A stretch of DNA of 64,000 nt from Mycolicibacterium moriokaense (GCF_010726085.1 NZ_AP022560.1:1426001-1490000); one strand, 5' to 3'. Counted from the first letter of the stretch, positions 16,167 through 27,272 are shown. Notes: generated by a model from the sequence alone, not told the origin. Translations and numbers: made by a program.

Positions 16167-17090
16167 ATGCCTACCGGAGTCGTCCTCGCCCCCGATCCAC
16201 AAGCCGAGAACCTCGTCGACGCCGCCATCGCGGAGGCCAAACGTGCCTTCGCGGCCGGTGTCAGACAGATCTGGTTGGGGCAACGGCTCGACGCCGACTC
16301 GCTGGCGCTGTCCGCGCTGATCGGCGCCGCGGTGCCGGGTCTCGGCGTCGGGACCTATGCGGTACCGATCAACCCGCGCCATCCGCTGATCATCGCGTCG
16401 TTGGCGCAGACCGCGCAGGCCGCGGCGCACGGCAACTTCAGCCTCGGGCTCGCGCTCGGTGGGCATGAGCTGGAACGCCAGGCGTTCGGCATCTCGGCGG
16501 CCAATACGCTGCAGCGGCTACGAGAGCATCTGGTGGTGCTGCGCTCGGTGCTGGACAGCGGTGCCGTGGAGCATCACGGCGACGAGATCACTGCCGCGCC
16601 CAACCTGCCCGTGCACGTTCCAGGTGGCACGCCGATTCCGATCTACGTCGCCGCGATGGGACCGAAGGCGCTGCGGGTCGCGGGTGAACTCGCCGACGGC
16701 ACACTGCCTAACCTGGCCGGCCCGCGAACGATCGCCGAGTTCATCAAGCCGACGATCGACAAGGCCGCCGCGGACTCCGGCAGGCCCACGCCACGGATCA
16801 TCGCCGCCGTGCCGGTGCTCGTATCCGGCGACATCGGTGCCGCGCGAGAAGTGGCGGCGGAGCGGTTGAGCTTCTACGCGTCGATCCTGTCGTATCAGAA
16901 GGTGATCGCCAGGGAAGGTCTCGAGTCCGTGGTCGACCTCGCGGCTATCGGGTCGGCGGAGCAGGTCACCGAACGGTTGCACGCGTATCTGGCGGCGGGC
17001 GCCACCGACGTGGTGGTGAACCCGCTGCGGACGGAAGAGGCTGACCTCGAAGCGCTTTGGGCCGTCGCCCGCAGCATCGACGCAACATAG
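16167..17090 (+). CDS. LLM-class F420-dependent oxidoreductase
   Basis: About 307 residues of the luciferase-like TIM-barrel family. The pattern GVRQIWLGQRLDADSLALSA, LGLALGGHE and the segment IPIYVAAMGPKALRVAGELA (about residues 155-175) are those of F420-using members. The ATG at 16167 is preferred over a TTG at 16152. It has no counterpart I recall at this place in M. tuberculosis. The substrate is unknown. Confidence 0.8.
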   Translation: MPTGVVLAPDPQAENLVDAAIAEAKRAFAAGVRQIWLGQRLDADSLALSALIGAAVPGLGVGTYAVPINPRHPLIIASLAQTAQAAAHGNFSLGLALGGHELERQAFGISAANTLQRLREHLVVLRSVLDSGAVEHHGDEITAAPNLPVHVPGGTPIPIYVAAMGPKALRVAGELADGTLPNLAGPRTIAEFIKPTIDKAAADSGRPTPRIIAAVPVLVSGDIGAAREVAAERLSFYASILSYQKVIAREGLESVVDLAAIGSAEQVTERLHAYLAAGATDVVVNPLRTEEADLEALWAVARSIDAT

Positions 17091-17123
17091 CTGGCCCAGG
17101 TCGCCGGCGTTGAGGGTCCATCG

Positions 17124-18317
17124 TCACAGCTGGCGGCTGCCACGTCGTATGGACGACAGTCGGCGGATGGCCTCGTCGAGGGTGTCGTCGCGCTTGCAGA
17201 ACGCGAAGCGCACCAGGTGGTTCCACTTCTCGAAGTCCGCACCGTCCGGGTCGCAGAACGCCGCCATCGGAATGGCCGCCACACCCGTCTTCTCGGGCAG
17301 TTCGGCGCAGAACGCCGTGCTGTCGTCATAGCCCAGCGGCCGAGGGTCGGCACACAGGAAATAGGTGCCCAGGCTGTCGTGGACCTCGAAGCCGATGTCG
17401 GACAGCGCGGACCCGAGTCGGTCGCGCTTGGTCTGCAGCGAGTCCCGCAAGGCGGCCACCCAGATGTCCTCGGTGTTGAGCGCGTGGGCGACGGCGGGCT
17501 GGAACGGCGCCCCGCCGACGTAGGAGAGGTACTGCTTGGCCGCGCGCACCCCGGCGATGAGTTCGGCGGGGCCGCAGGCCCATCCGATCTTCCAGCCGGT
17601 GACGTTGAACATCTTCGCCGCGCTGGAGATGGTGATCGTGCGCTCGGCCATGCCCGGATAGTTCGCGAGCGGGAGGTGGCTGCGACCGTCGAACACCAGG
17701 TGCTCGTAGACCTCGTCGGTGATCACGAGGAGATCTGCCTCGACGGCGAGTTCGGCCAGCGCTTTCAGTTCGGCGTCGCTGGCGACCATCCCCGTCGGGT
17801 TGTGCGGAGTGTTGACGATCAGCGCCTTCGTCTTCGGCGTCACGGCGCGGCGCAGGCCGTCCACGTCGATCGCGAAGCCGCGCCCGTCGGCCACCATCGG
17901 TACCGCGCGCCGCTCGCAGCCCGCCATCGCGAGCACGGGGGAATAGGAGTCGTAGAACGGCTCGATCAGCAGCACCTCCGAGCCCGGCTCCACGAGGCCG
18001 AGGATCGACGCGGCGATGGCTTCGGTGGCGCCGACCGTCACCAGCACCTCGGTGTCCGGGTCGTAGTCGGTTCCGAAGTTCCGTTTGCGCTGCGCGGCGA
18101 TCGCCTCGCGTAGCGGTGCGATGCCGAGACCCGGCGGGTACTGGTTGACGCCCTCGGCGATCGCGTTCTCCGCGATCTTCAGCATCGCCGGCGGACCGTC
18201 CTCGTCGGGGAAGCCCTGACCCAGGTTCACGGCGCCGATGCGCGCCGCCAGCGCAGACATCTCGGCGAAGATCGTCACCGCATATGGCTGCAGACGTCTG
18301 ACTGTCACGGCCACCAT
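17124..18317 (-). CDS. dapC: Class I/II aminotransferase, probable N-succinyldiaminopimelate aminotransferase
   Basis: About 397 residues, PLP-dependent. SSAAKMFNVTGWKIGW contains the Schiff-base lysine, NTPHNPTG is the substrate/PLP Asn motif, and AFCKRDDTL carries the carboxylate-binding Arg. In M. tuberculosis the corresponding gene, next to fadA, is called dapC (lysine/peptidoglycan branch), although the sequence also resembles broader methionine/kynurenine aminotransferases. The ATG at 18317 is chosen; a GTG at 18308 also fits. It is divergent from fadA. Confidence 0.85.
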   Translation of the reverse strand: MVAVTVRRLQPYAVTIFAEMSALAARIGAVNLGQGFPDEDGPPAMLKIAENAIAEGVNQYPPGLGIAPLREAIAAQRKRNFGTDYDPDTEVLVTVGATEAIAASILGLVEPGSEVLLIEPFYDSYSPVLAMAGCERRAVPMVADGRGFAIDVDGLRRAVTPKTKALIVNTPHNPTGMVASDAELKALAELAVEADLLVITDEVYEHLVFDGRSHLPLANYPGMAERTITISSAAKMFNVTGWKIGWACGPAELIAGVRAAKQYLSYVGGAPFQPAVAHALNTEDIWVAALRDSLQTKRDRLGSALSDIGFEVHDSLGTYFLCADPRPLGYDDSTAFCAELPEKTGVAAIPMAAFCDPDGADFEKWNHLVRFAFCKRDDTLDEAIRRLSSIRRGSRQL

Positions 18318-18396
18318 CATGCCGAGCAGGCGCAAACCGCCCCAACACGCCGCGAGAAATGGGCACTTCGCGTCTGCTCCGCGGAAGAACCAGCCG

Positions 18397-18414
18397 CCCA
18401 ACCAGCCGGTTGGG
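18397..18414. promoter_or_regulatory. Inverted repeat CCCAACC-AGCC-GGTTGGG in the dapC-fadA gap
   Basis: Perfect seven-base arms around four bases in the 180-base divergent intergenic region, 83 bases before the fadA ATG. It is a candidate repressor site for the beta-oxidation genes. No matching regulator is identified in the window. Confidence 0.4.
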
Positions 18415-18496
18415 TGGGGCTGTTAGGCTGCGACAAGAGGACTACCGCCCATGTGGGCAGGCTCCCAACAATCCCATCTGAACAGGAAAAATCTTC

Positions 18497-19708
<1,212 letters not shown>

Positions 19709-19738
19709 GCCGCGTCGGAACAGAGGAAACGAAAGACC

Positions 19739-21883
19739 ATGGCAGAGAACACCATCAAGTGGGACAAGGATGCCGACGGCATCGTCACCCTGACGCTGGA
19801 CGACCCGACCGGTTCGGCCAACGTGATGAACGAGCACTACCGCGAGTCCATGCACAAGACGGTCGAACGCCTTGTCGCCGAGAAGGATTCGATCACCGGT
19901 GTGGTCATCACCAGTGCGAAGAAGACCTTCTTCGCCGGCGGTGACCTCAACTCGATCATCCAGGCGCAGCCCGAGAACGCAGGCGAGTTCTTCGACGAGG
20001 TCGAGGGAATCAAGCGCGATCTACGTGCGCTCGAAACGCTGGGCAAGCCGGTGGTGGCCGCCATCAACGGCGCCGCGCTCGGCGGCGGGCTGGAGATCTG
20101 CCTGTCCACCCACCGTCGCATCATCGCCGACGTACCCGGCGCCGTCGTGGGCTTCCCCGAGGTGACGCTCGGCCTGCTGCCTGGGGCAGGCGGTGTCGCC
20201 CGCTCGGTGCGGATGTTCGGTATCCAGAAGGCGTTCATGGAGGTGCTCTCGCAGGGCACTCGGTTCAAGCCGGGCAAAGCCAAGGACGTCGGTCTGGTCG
20301 ACGAGGTGGTCGGCTCGGTCGACGAACTGGTGCCCGCCGCCAAGGCGTGGATCAAGGCCAACCCGGACGCTCACACCCAGCCGTGGGACCAAAAGGGCTA
20401 CAAGATGCCGGGCGGCACCCCGTCCAGTCCGGCGTTGGCGGCCATCCTGCCGTCGTTCCCCGCGCTGCTGAAGAAGCAGCTCAAGGGTGCGCCGATGCCC
20501 GCTCCGCGGGCGATCCTGGACGCCGCGGTGGAGGGTGCGCAGGTCGACTTCGAGACCGCGTGCCGCATCGAGAGCCGCTACTTCACCTCGCTGGCCACCG
20601 GCCAGGTCGCCAAGAACATGATTCAGGCGTTCTTCTTCGACCTGCAGTACATCAACGGTGGCGGTTCGCGCCCCGAAGGCATCGCCAAGCAGGAGATCAA
20701 GAAGATCGGCGTGCTGGGTGCAGGCATGATGGGCGCCGGTATCGCCTATGTGTCAGCCAAGGCCGGCTTCGACGTCGTCCTCAAGGACGTCAGCCTGGAA
20801 GCCGCGCAGAAGGGCAAGGGGTACTCCGAGAAGCTGGAGGCCAAGGCGCTCGAGCGGGGCCGCACGACCAAGGAGCGCAGCGACGCGCTGCTGGCCCGGA
20901 TCACGCCGACGGCCGACGCCGCCGACCTCAAGGGTGTCGACTTCGTGATCGAGGCGGTGTTCGAGGATCAGGACCTCAAGCACAAGGTGTTCCAGGAGAT
21001 CGAGGACATCGTCGAGCCCAACGCGCTGCTCGGGTCGAACACCTCCACGCTGCCGATCACCGGTCTGGCGACCGGCGTGAAGCGCCAGGAGGACTTCATC
21101 GGAATCCACTTCTTCTCACCCGTCGACAAGATGCCGCTGGTGGAGATCATCAAGGGCGAGAAGACTTCTGACGAGGCGCTGGCCCGGGTGTTCGACTACA
21201 CGCTGGCCATCGGCAAGACCCCGATCGTGGTCAACGACAGCCGCGGCTTCTTCACCAGCCGCGTCATCGGCACCTTCGTCAACGAGGCGCTGGCGATGCT
21301 CGGCGAGGGTGTCGCACCGGCCAGCATCGAGCAGGCGGGTTCGCAGGCCGGCTACCCGGCGCCGCCGCTGCAGCTGTCCGACGAGCTCAACCTCGAGCTG
21401 ATGCACAAGATCGCCGTCGCCACCCGCAAGGCCGCAGAGGCCGACGGCAAGACGCACGAGCCGCATCCCGCGGAGGCGGTCGTCGAGAAGATGATCGAGA
21501 TCGGTCGCCCGTCGAGGCTGAAGGGTGCCGGCTTCTACGAGTACGTCGACGGTAAACGCGTCGGTCTGTGGCCGGGTCTGAAGGAGACGTTCAACTCCGG
21601 AAGCACGGATATCCCGCTGCAGGACATGATCGACCGCATGCTGTTCGCCGAGGCGCTGGAGACCCAGAAGTGCCTCGACGAGGGCGTTCTCACGTCGACC
21701 GCCGACGCGAACATCGGCTCGATCATGGGCATCGGCTACCCGCCGTACACGGGTGGTTCGGCGCAGTTCATCGTCGGCTATGAGGGTCCTGCAGGTGTGG
21801 GCAAGGAAGCGTTCGTCGCCCGCGCCAAGGAGCTGGCCGCACGCTACGGCGACCGGTTCAACCCGCCGCAGTCGCTGCTCTAA
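19739..21883 (+). CDS. fadB: Multifunctional beta-oxidation alpha subunit (enoyl-CoA hydratase / 3-hydroxyacyl-CoA dehydrogenase)
   Basis: 714 residues. The N-terminal crotonase domain has the oxyanion and acid motifs [18 protein letters not shown] (Glu119) and [15 protein letters not shown] (Glu141). The NAD-binding dehydrogenase domain starts near residue 323 ([18 protein letters not shown]) and has the catalytic His in [15 protein letters not shown]. The length matches the mycobacterial trifunctional alpha chain. A long stem-loop follows the stop. Confidence 0.95.
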   Translation: MAENTIKWDKDADGIVTLTLDDPTGSANVMNEHYRESMHKTVERLVAEKDSITGVVITSAKKTFFAGGDLNSIIQAQPENAGEFFDEVEGIKRDLRALETLGKPVVAAINGAALGGGLEICLSTHRRIIADVPGAVVGFPEVTLGLLPGAGGVARSVRMFGIQKAFMEVLSQGTRFKPGKAKDVGLVDEVVGSVDELVPAAKAWIKANPDAHTQPWDQKGYKMPGGTPSSPALAAILPSFPALLKKQLKGAPMPAPRAILDAAVEGAQVDFETACRIESRYFTSLATGQVAKNMIQAFFFDLQYINGGGSRPEGIAKQEIKKIGVLGAGMMGAGIAYVSAKAGFDVVLKDVSLEAAQKGKGYSEKLEAKALERGRTTKERSDALLARITPTADAADLKGVDFVIEAVFEDQDLKHKVFQEIEDIVEPNALLGSNTSTLPITGLATGVKRQEDFIGIHFFSPVDKMPLVEIIKGEKTSDEALARVFDYTLAIGKTPIVVNDSRGFFTSRVIGTFVNEALAMLGEGVAPASIEQAGSQAGYPAPPLQLSDELNLELMHKIAVATRKAAEADGKTHEPHPAEAVVEKMIEIGRPSRLKGAGFYEYVDGKRVGLWPGLKETFNSGSTDIPLQDMIDRMLFAEALETQKCLDEGVLTSTADANIGSIMGIGYPPYTGGSAQFIVGYEGPAGVGKEAFVARAKELAARYGDRFNPPQSLL

Positions 21884-21890
21884 ACCGATA

Positions 21891-21931
21891 CGCGAAGACC
21901 CCGGAACCACTGCGGTTCCGGGGTTTTCGCG
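21891..21931. terminator. Strong stem-loop terminator after fadB
   Basis: An 18-base-pair stem with one G-T wobble: CGCGAAGACCCCGGAACC (21891-21908) pairs with GGTTCCGGGGTTTTCGCG (21914-21931) around a five-base loop. It starts seven bases after the fadB stop and sits between convergent genes, so it should act in both directions. Confidence 0.85.
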
Positions 21932-21946
21932 TTCGAGACGGTGTGA

Positions 21947-22678
21947 TCACCCCACCGCGGCTATCGGTTCGGAGGCCATTCGCGCCCACAGCGTCTCCAG
22001 GGCGGCCAGCACATCCGAACTCGTCGCGTGCGCCCCGAACACGCCGCCCTGCATCGTGATCATCTTCAGTGCGGCAAGGTGATTGGCGTAGTCGGTTGCC
22101 CCGGTCGCGTCGGACACCACCAGGCACTCGTAGCCGCGGTCGTTGGCGTCGCGCATCGTGGTGTGCACGCAGACGTCGGTGGTGATCCCGGTGAAGATGA
22201 TGTGGGTGATCTGATTCGTTCGCAGGATCAGATCAAGATCCGTCGCGTAGAAGCTGCCTTTGCCGGGCTTGTCGATCACCACTTCGCCTGGCAGCGGCGC
22301 CATTTCGGGCACCAGTTCCCACCCCGGCTCGCCCCGGGTGAGGATGCGTCCGCACGGACCGACTGATCCGATCTCGGCACCGATCTGCGCTGAGCGCCAT
22401 CTCTTGTTCGGCGGCAGATCCGACAGGTCCGGCCGGTGACCCTCGCGGGTGTGGATGATGAACAGCCCGGCGTCGCGTGCCGCGTTGAGCACCCGCTGGG
22501 CCGGGCCGAGCGGCATACGGACCAGCGAGAGGTCATAGCCCATCCGGTCGACGTAGCCGCCCTCACCGCAGAAGTCGACCTGCCAGTCGATGTTGATCAA
22601 CGCGGTATGCGCGGGGACGATGTCGCCGTCGTAAGGCCACACATAAGGTTTGGCGTCGATGCTCACCGGGATCGTCAT
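21947..22678 (-). CDS. Isochorismatase-family cysteine amidohydrolase
   Basis: 243 residues. The catalytic triad of the family is visible: Asp35 in IDWQVDF, Lys140 in KPGKGSF and Cys170 in [11 protein letters not shown], with the conserved cis-peptide region just before the Cys. The sequence is closer to ureidoacrylate (RutB) or biuret hydrolases than to true isochorismatases, so hydrolysis of a urea-type amide is likely. It begins an accessory block of C-N hydrolases absent from the same position in M. tuberculosis as I recall it. Convergent with fadB. Confidence 0.8.
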   Translation of the reverse strand: MTIPVSIDAKPYVWPYDGDIVPAHTALINIDWQVDFCGEGGYVDRMGYDLSLVRMPLGPAQRVLNAARDAGLFIIHTREGHRPDLSDLPPNKRWRSAQIGAEIGSVGPCGRILTRGEPGWELVPEMAPLPGEVVIDKPGKGSFYATDLDLILRTNQITHIIFTGITTDVCVHTTMRDANDRGYECLVVSDATGATDYANHLAALKMITMQGGVFGAHATSSDVLAALETLWARMASEPIAAVG

Positions 22679-22797
22679 ACGGGTATCTCCACTGAGGGCC
22701 GTCGAATTGTCACTTGTATACAGTCCGTCGGCCGCCGACGCCGTCGCTCGTGGTTAGCGCCGCGTGAAGATTTCGTTACGTGGACAGTCCGTTTCGG

Positions 22798-23223
22798 TCA
22801 GATCGCCCCGAGGTCGGCGGAGAGCCAGTGCGCGGGCTTCATGAAAATGGCCACCCCCTCGCCGTGCTCGCGGCGCGCGAACTCCAGGTAGCCGTCGACC
22901 TTTTCGGGCGGCAGGTAGCGCTTGACCATCTCGACGAGTTGGTAGTCGGTGGCCGGTTCGATGCGGCTGACCGGACCGTCGACCGACACGTATCGCACCG
23001 TCGGTTCGAGGCGCTGGGCCATCAACGTGAACTCACCCTGCGACTCGATCAGCCGGTGCTTACGCGAACCGTTGCCGGTGTGCACCCACAGTTCGCCGCC
23101 GGGACTGTACTGGTACCAGATGGGCACGGTCAGGGGTCCGCGTTTGTCGCCTGCGCTCACCGAGAGCGCCCCGATATGCGGCTCGGCCAGAAACTGTTCG
23201 CGTTCTTCTTTGGAAAGGGCCAT
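22798..23223 (-). CDS. Pyridoxamine-5'-phosphate-oxidase-like (PPOX) split-barrel protein
   Basis: 141 residues with the split-barrel flavin/F420-binding fold: GPLTVPIWYQYSPGGELWVH and the strand RYVSVDGPVSRIE. In mycobacteria many such proteins use F420H2, but FMN or heme binding cannot be excluded. ATG at 23223, with no clear ribosome site in the 13 bases separating it from a palindrome at 23236-23255. Confidence 0.8.
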   Translation of the reverse strand: MALSKEEREQFLAEPHIGALSVSAGDKRGPLTVPIWYQYSPGGELWVHTGNGSRKHRLIESQGEFTLMAQRLEPTVRYVSVDGPVSRIEPATDYQLVEMVKRYLPPEKVDGYLEFARREHGEGVAIFMKPAHWLSADLGAI

Positions 23224-23235
23224 GAGGCAACGCTA

Positions 23236-23255
23236 GACCTGACGTCCGTCAGGTC
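23236..23255. promoter_or_regulatory. Inverted repeat GACCTGAC-GTCC-GTCAGGTC
   Basis: Perfect eight-base arms around four bases, 13 bases upstream of the PPOX start and just downstream of the small membrane gene on the same strand. It could be a TetR-type operator for the PPOX gene or a short terminator for the membrane gene. No U-tract follows. Confidence 0.5.
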
Positions 23256-23267
23256 GGTGGGCTCACG

Positions 23268-23477
23268 TCAGCAGCCGACGCGCGAGAAGAACGCCACGGC
23301 GACGAGGCCGATGACGAAGGCGACCTGTGGTTGACCCATGGCCAAGGTGCTCGCGACGCCTGCGATCGCGGCAATCGCGATGACAGCGAGCAGGAGTACG
23401 TAGAACCATCGAACGTGGTGGTGCGCGTCGGTGCGCACACGGTGCGATTCCAACCCCGTCATCGGGTCACGGACCAC
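23268..23477 (-). CDS. Small membrane protein (69 aa)
   Basis: A GTG at 23477 follows AAGGAGG at the right distance and is preferred over far-upstream in-frame starts (the open frame reaches 23642). The peptide has an N-terminal charged part with DAHHHVRW, then two membrane segments, FYVLLLAVIAIAAIAGVAS and VAFVIGLVAVAFFSRV. It is probably a plasma-membrane protein of unknown function. Confidence 0.6.
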   Translation of the reverse strand: MVRDPMTGLESHRVRTDAHHHVRWFYVLLLAVIAIAAIAGVASTLAMGQPQVAFVIGLVAVAFFSRVGC

Positions 23478-23662
23478 ATCCGCCTCCTTGTGGCTCACGT
23501 CACATGAATGCTTGCCTGTGAGCCACACCATACAACACCTTGCGGCGAACGCATACGCCGATTGAAAGATGTCGCCGTTGCAGACTGATAACGGCCCTAC
23601 CACCGCTTTTATGGTGAAATCGGCAGTATGAGCCGGCGTCAATTTGAGAGATGAGCTAACAA

Positions 23663-25066
23663 ATGACCGATCTGTGCCAGCTGCCTGCCCATGAGCTGGT
23701 CCGGTTGATGGCTAGCGGGACGGTCTCGTGCCGCGAGGTCGTCCAGGCCCATCTCGGACGCATCGACGCGGTCAACCCGGCGCTCAATGCGCTCGTGTCG
23801 GCCACGGATCCGCAGCAGTGCCTGGCGGCCGCCGCGGAAGCCGACGACCGCGTCGCGCGCGGCGCCCCGCTCGGCCGCGCCCACGGCCTGCCCATCGTGA
23901 TCAAGGACGTCATGAAGGTCGCCGGCCTCGAATGCTCCGGCGGCAGCCCGGCGCTGCGCGCTGTCGCCTCCGAGGACGCGACGGTGGTGACGCGGCTGCG
24001 CAACGAAGGCGCGATCGTGCTCGGTCTGACGAACGTCCCCGAGATGGGCCGCGGCGGTGAGTCGAACAACAACGTCTACGGCCGCACCAACAACCCGTTC
24101 GACCTGTCGAGGACGCCGGGCGGCAGCAGCGGGGGTTCGGCGGCGCTGGTCAGTGCGGGCGGTGCCGCGTTGAGTGTCGGGTCGGACGGCGGCGGCAGCA
24201 TCCGACAGCCGTCGCACAACACCGGAATCGCCGGCCTCAAGCCCACCCACGGGCGAATCCCGCGGACCGGCAGCGTCTTCGGCGATGCGCTCGGCATGTT
24301 CGGACCGTTCAACTGCTACGGCCCGCTGGCGAGGTCCGTCGCGGATCTGCACCTGGGCCTGTCGATCATGAACGGCCCGGATCTGCGCGATCCCTACGCG
24401 GTGCCCGCGCCGCTCGGCGACCCCGGCGACGTCGACCTCACCGGCCTTCGGGTCGCCACCTACCTCGACGACGGGATCTCGCCTCCGTCGGACGATGTCG
24501 CCGCCGTGGTCGGCGATGCGGTGCGGGTGCTGTCGGACGCGGTCGGCGTCGTCGAGCACAACGCGCCGCTGTGCCTGCGCCGCACTTTGGAATTGCTGTG
24601 GGAGTCCGTGTTTCTCGGCGGAGACCGCGGCGAAGGGTTCGAAGCCGACCTGGCGGCTATCGGGGCGACCGACCCCTCCGACGAACTCGCCGAGTTCCTC
24701 AGGCAGGCACGACTGGTCGACTTCTCGCTGTCGGAGGCGCGGCGGCGGCTCACCGAGATCGACGCCTACCGCATCGAGATGCTCGAGTTCATGGCGGACT
24801 ACGACGTGATCATCGGGCCTGCGATGCCGACCGCCGCCAAGCCGCACCACCACGGCCTCGTCGAGATCTCCGACTTCTCCCACCTGATGGCGCACAACCT
24901 CACCGGCTGGCCGGCAGTCGTCGTCCGCTGCGGCACGTCGAAGGAGGGATTGCCCGTCGGTGTGCAGATCGTGGCCAGGCCGTGGGAGGACGTGACGGCG
25001 CTCGCGGTGGCGGGCCTGCTGGAAACCGCGCTGGGAGGATGGCGTCCGCCGCCGCTGGTTGCATAG
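23663..25066 (+). CDS. Amidase (amidase-signature family)
   Basis: 467 residues. It hydrolyses C-N bonds of carboxamides through a Ser-cisSer-Lys triad: Lys81 (VIKDVMK), Ser155 in GGSSGGSAAL and nucleophile Ser179 in DGGGSIRQPS. It has the length and order of stand-alone amidases rather than GatA. It lies 11 bases ahead of an F420-type oxidoreductase and is probably co-transcribed with it. The substrate is unknown. Confidence 0.88.
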   Translation: MTDLCQLPAHELVRLMASGTVSCREVVQAHLGRIDAVNPALNALVSATDPQQCLAAAAEADDRVARGAPLGRAHGLPIVIKDVMKVAGLECSGGSPALRAVASEDATVVTRLRNEGAIVLGLTNVPEMGRGGESNNNVYGRTNNPFDLSRTPGGSSGGSAALVSAGGAALSVGSDGGGSIRQPSHNTGIAGLKPTHGRIPRTGSVFGDALGMFGPFNCYGPLARSVADLHLGLSIMNGPDLRDPYAVPAPLGDPGDVDLTGLRVATYLDDGISPPSDDVAAVVGDAVRVLSDAVGVVEHNAPLCLRRTLELLWESVFLGGDRGEGFEADLAAIGATDPSDELAEFLRQARLVDFSLSEARRRLTEIDAYRIEMLEFMADYDVIIGPAMPTAAKPHHHGLVEISDFSHLMAHNLTGWPAVVVRCGTSKEGLPVGVQIVARPWEDVTALAVAGLLETALGGWRPPPLVA

Positions 25067-25077
25067 AGTCGGGAACC

Positions 25078-26070
25078 ATGCGCTTCGGACTGTTCATCCC
25101 ACAGGGCTGGCGACTCGATCTCGTTGACATTCCCCCGGATCAGCAGTGGTCGGTGATGCGTGACCTCGCCACGTACGCCGACGGCAGCGACGCGTGGGAC
25201 TCGCTATGGGTGTATGACCACTTCCACACCGTCCCGGTGCCGACCGATGAGGCGACGCACGAGGCGTGGTCGTTGATGTCGGCCTACGCCGCGGTCACGT
25301 CGCGCATCAAGCTCGGCCAGATGTGCACGGCCATGGGCTATCGCAACCCGGTCTATCTGGCCAAGGTCGCCGCCACCGCGGACATCATCTCCGGCGGCCG
25401 GGTGCAGATGGGCATCGGCGGCGGCTGGTATCAGCACGAGTGGGAGGCCTACGGCTACGGATTCCCCTCCGCCGGTACGCGGTTGAAGATGCTCGACGAG
25501 GGCGTGCAGATCATGCGCGACGCCTGGCGCGACGGCCGAGTCACCTTCCACGGCAAGCACTATCAGGTCGACGGCGCGATCGTCGCCCCGAAGCCGTTGC
25601 AGGAGGGCGGCTTGCCGATGTGGATCGCGGGCGGCGGTGAGAAGGTCACGCTGAAGATCGCGGCGAAGTATGCGCAGTACACGAACTTCACCTCGGAGCC
25701 CGAGGGTTTCGCGCACAAGTCTCAGGTGCTCGCGGATCATTGCCGAGACGTCGGCACCGACTACGACGCGATCGTCCGCTCGGCCAACTTCAACGCCGTG
25801 ATCGGCACATCGGAACGCGATGTCGACGAACGCATCGCCCGGCTGCGCGCCAGACAGGTCACCGTGGCCAACGAGCAGGCGGTCGACGCGATGCTCGACA
25901 ATGTGAAGTCACCCGACTCCGCAAGTGGCACAACGGAACAGGCCATCGAGAAGCTGACACGCCTGCGCGACCTGGGCTGTGAGTACGCGATCATGTACTT
26001 CCCGGAGGCCGCATATGACCGCTCCGGTATCGAGATGTTCGAGCGCGAGGTCATCCCCGCGCTGAGCTAG
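25078..26070 (+). CDS. LLM-class F420-dependent oxidoreductase
   Basis: 330 residues, luciferase-like TIM barrel. MRFGLFIPQGW, WDSLWVYDHFHTVP and GGRVQMGIGGGWYQHEWEAY match the TIGR03560-type F420 subgroup. The ATG at 25078 begins the homologous region; the open frame upstream is a shadow of the amidase gene. Co-directional with the amidase at 23663. Confidence 0.85.
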   Translation: MRFGLFIPQGWRLDLVDIPPDQQWSVMRDLATYADGSDAWDSLWVYDHFHTVPVPTDEATHEAWSLMSAYAAVTSRIKLGQMCTAMGYRNPVYLAKVAATADIISGGRVQMGIGGGWYQHEWEAYGYGFPSAGTRLKMLDEGVQIMRDAWRDGRVTFHGKHYQVDGAIVAPKPLQEGGLPMWIAGGGEKVTLKIAAKYAQYTNFTSEPEGFAHKSQVLADHCRDVGTDYDAIVRSANFNAVIGTSERDVDERIARLRARQVTVANEQAVDAMLDNVKSPDSASGTTEQAIEKLTRLRDLGCEYAIMYFPEAAYDRSGIEMFEREVIPALS

Positions 26071-26077
26071 CCAGCGG

Positions 26078-26683
26078 TCAGGGACGCGGTGCGATGGGAC
26101 CGTTGGCCGGCAGAGCGTTCGGGTCGACGGGCTGTTGCACGCTCGGGTCCGGCGGCGGATCGAAGTACCCGGGTGGCGGTGGTCCGGTGAGCGGGTAGTA
26201 CCCCTCCGGCAGCGGCGGACCGCCTTCGTAGACCTTCGTCGGCGCCGGTCCGTTGGACGCGGGGTCGGTCAGCGACTGGTATCCAGGGGGCAGCTGCGGG
26301 GCTGGACCGGCTCCCGGCGGGGGCACGCTCGGCTTGATGTCGCCGGGCTGCATGGGGCCGGTGAAGCTGTACGGGTCCTGGGCCATGTGCCAGGCATCGC
26401 GCAGAAAGCCCAGCGGGCCGCCGGTGTTCCCCTGCCCGTACTGCGGGTTGGCGATCTCCGGAACGGGCGGCGGCCCGACCGGAGGAGGCGCGGGGGCAGC
26501 CACCGGCTCGGCGCCGGGAACTTCCATGACGGGCTGGCCCGGCGCCGGTGTTTGCCCTGGCACGGACGGTGCGGCCGGCTGCGCGCCGGCCTGGGTGGCC
26601 GCGACGAGGGCGCCCATCCCGATCACGGCTGCGGTTGCCGCGATCCCGGCGACCCGCCGAAGTGAGGAGGTGTATCCGCTCAT
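26078..26683 (-). CDS. Secreted proline-rich protein
   Basis: 201 residues. The N-terminus RRVAGIAATAAVIGMGALVA with AGAQP following is a Sec signal peptide cleaved near residue 34. The mature part is Pro/Gly-rich and largely low-complexity, with a more structured island at about 85-110 (GGPLGFLRDAWHMAQDPYSF). It is an extracellular or cell-wall protein of unknown function. Convergent with the F420 gene. Confidence 0.75.
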   Translation of the reverse strand: MSGYTSSLRRVAGIAATAAVIGMGALVAATQAGAQPAAPSVPGQTPAPGQPVMEVPGAEPVAAPAPPPVGPPPVPEIANPQYGQGNTGGPLGFLRDAWHMAQDPYSFTGPMQPGDIKPSVPPPGAGPAPQLPPGYQSLTDPASNGPAPTKVYEGGPPLPEGYYPLTGPPPPGYFDPPPDPSVQQPVDPNALPANGPIAPRP

Positions 26684-26927
26684 GTGTGCCGTTTGCGCTT
26701 CCTGCTCAACGCCCGCGAGGGCTGGTGCCGACCCGGGATGAGGCTAACGCGTTTGCGCGGCTCGCGCGTCGTCAGGGCGATTTCAGGGTGATTCACCATC
26801 GGTCCTTGCCGGTGCCGTCGATGACGACAATGGTGGAGGATGCATTGGTCGAGCCGCGTATTCGCCAGCCCGAATCCCGGCGGCCACGCTCTACTACATA
26901 TCCGATCGCCTGAAAGGTGCGTCGACG

Positions 26928-27272
26928 ATGGAGAAGATCTCATTGACCGCACTCGCTCGCGAGCATCTGGAAACCGCTCGAGCGGCCAGCAGCGGCCGCA
27001 GCGCGCACACGGTGTACGGCGGCCACGAGCACTCGTTGCGCCAGACCCTGATGGCATTGACGGCAGGCAGCAAGCTCGACGACCACGAGAGCCCGGGCGA
27101 AGCCACGCTTCAGGTCTTGCAGGGCAGGGTTCGAGTGACCAACTCGTCGTCGGGATGGGACGGTTCACCCGGTGACCACATCATCCTGCCCCGCGAACGC
27201 CACGGACTGAGCGCGATCGAAGATTCGGTGGTGCTACTGACCGTCGCGAAACCGGTTGGGCCGCACACCTAG
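26928..27272 (+). CDS. Cupin-fold protein
   Basis: 114 residues. The single-domain beta-barrel pattern has GGHEHSLRQTLMAL, ESPGEATLQVLQGRVRV and PGDHIILPRERHGLSA, the last holding the second cupin motif with its His. One metal or small-ligand site is likely. The TAG shares the palindrome CTAG with the stop of the convergent XPB gene. Similar to small LuxR-type cupins next to helicase genes in other mycobacteria; the role is unknown. Confidence 0.75.
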   Translation: MEKISLTALAREHLETARAASSGRSAHTVYGGHEHSLRQTLMALTAGSKLDDHESPGEATLQVLQGRVRVTNSSSGWDGSPGDHIILPRERHGLSAIEDSVVLLTVAKPVGPHT

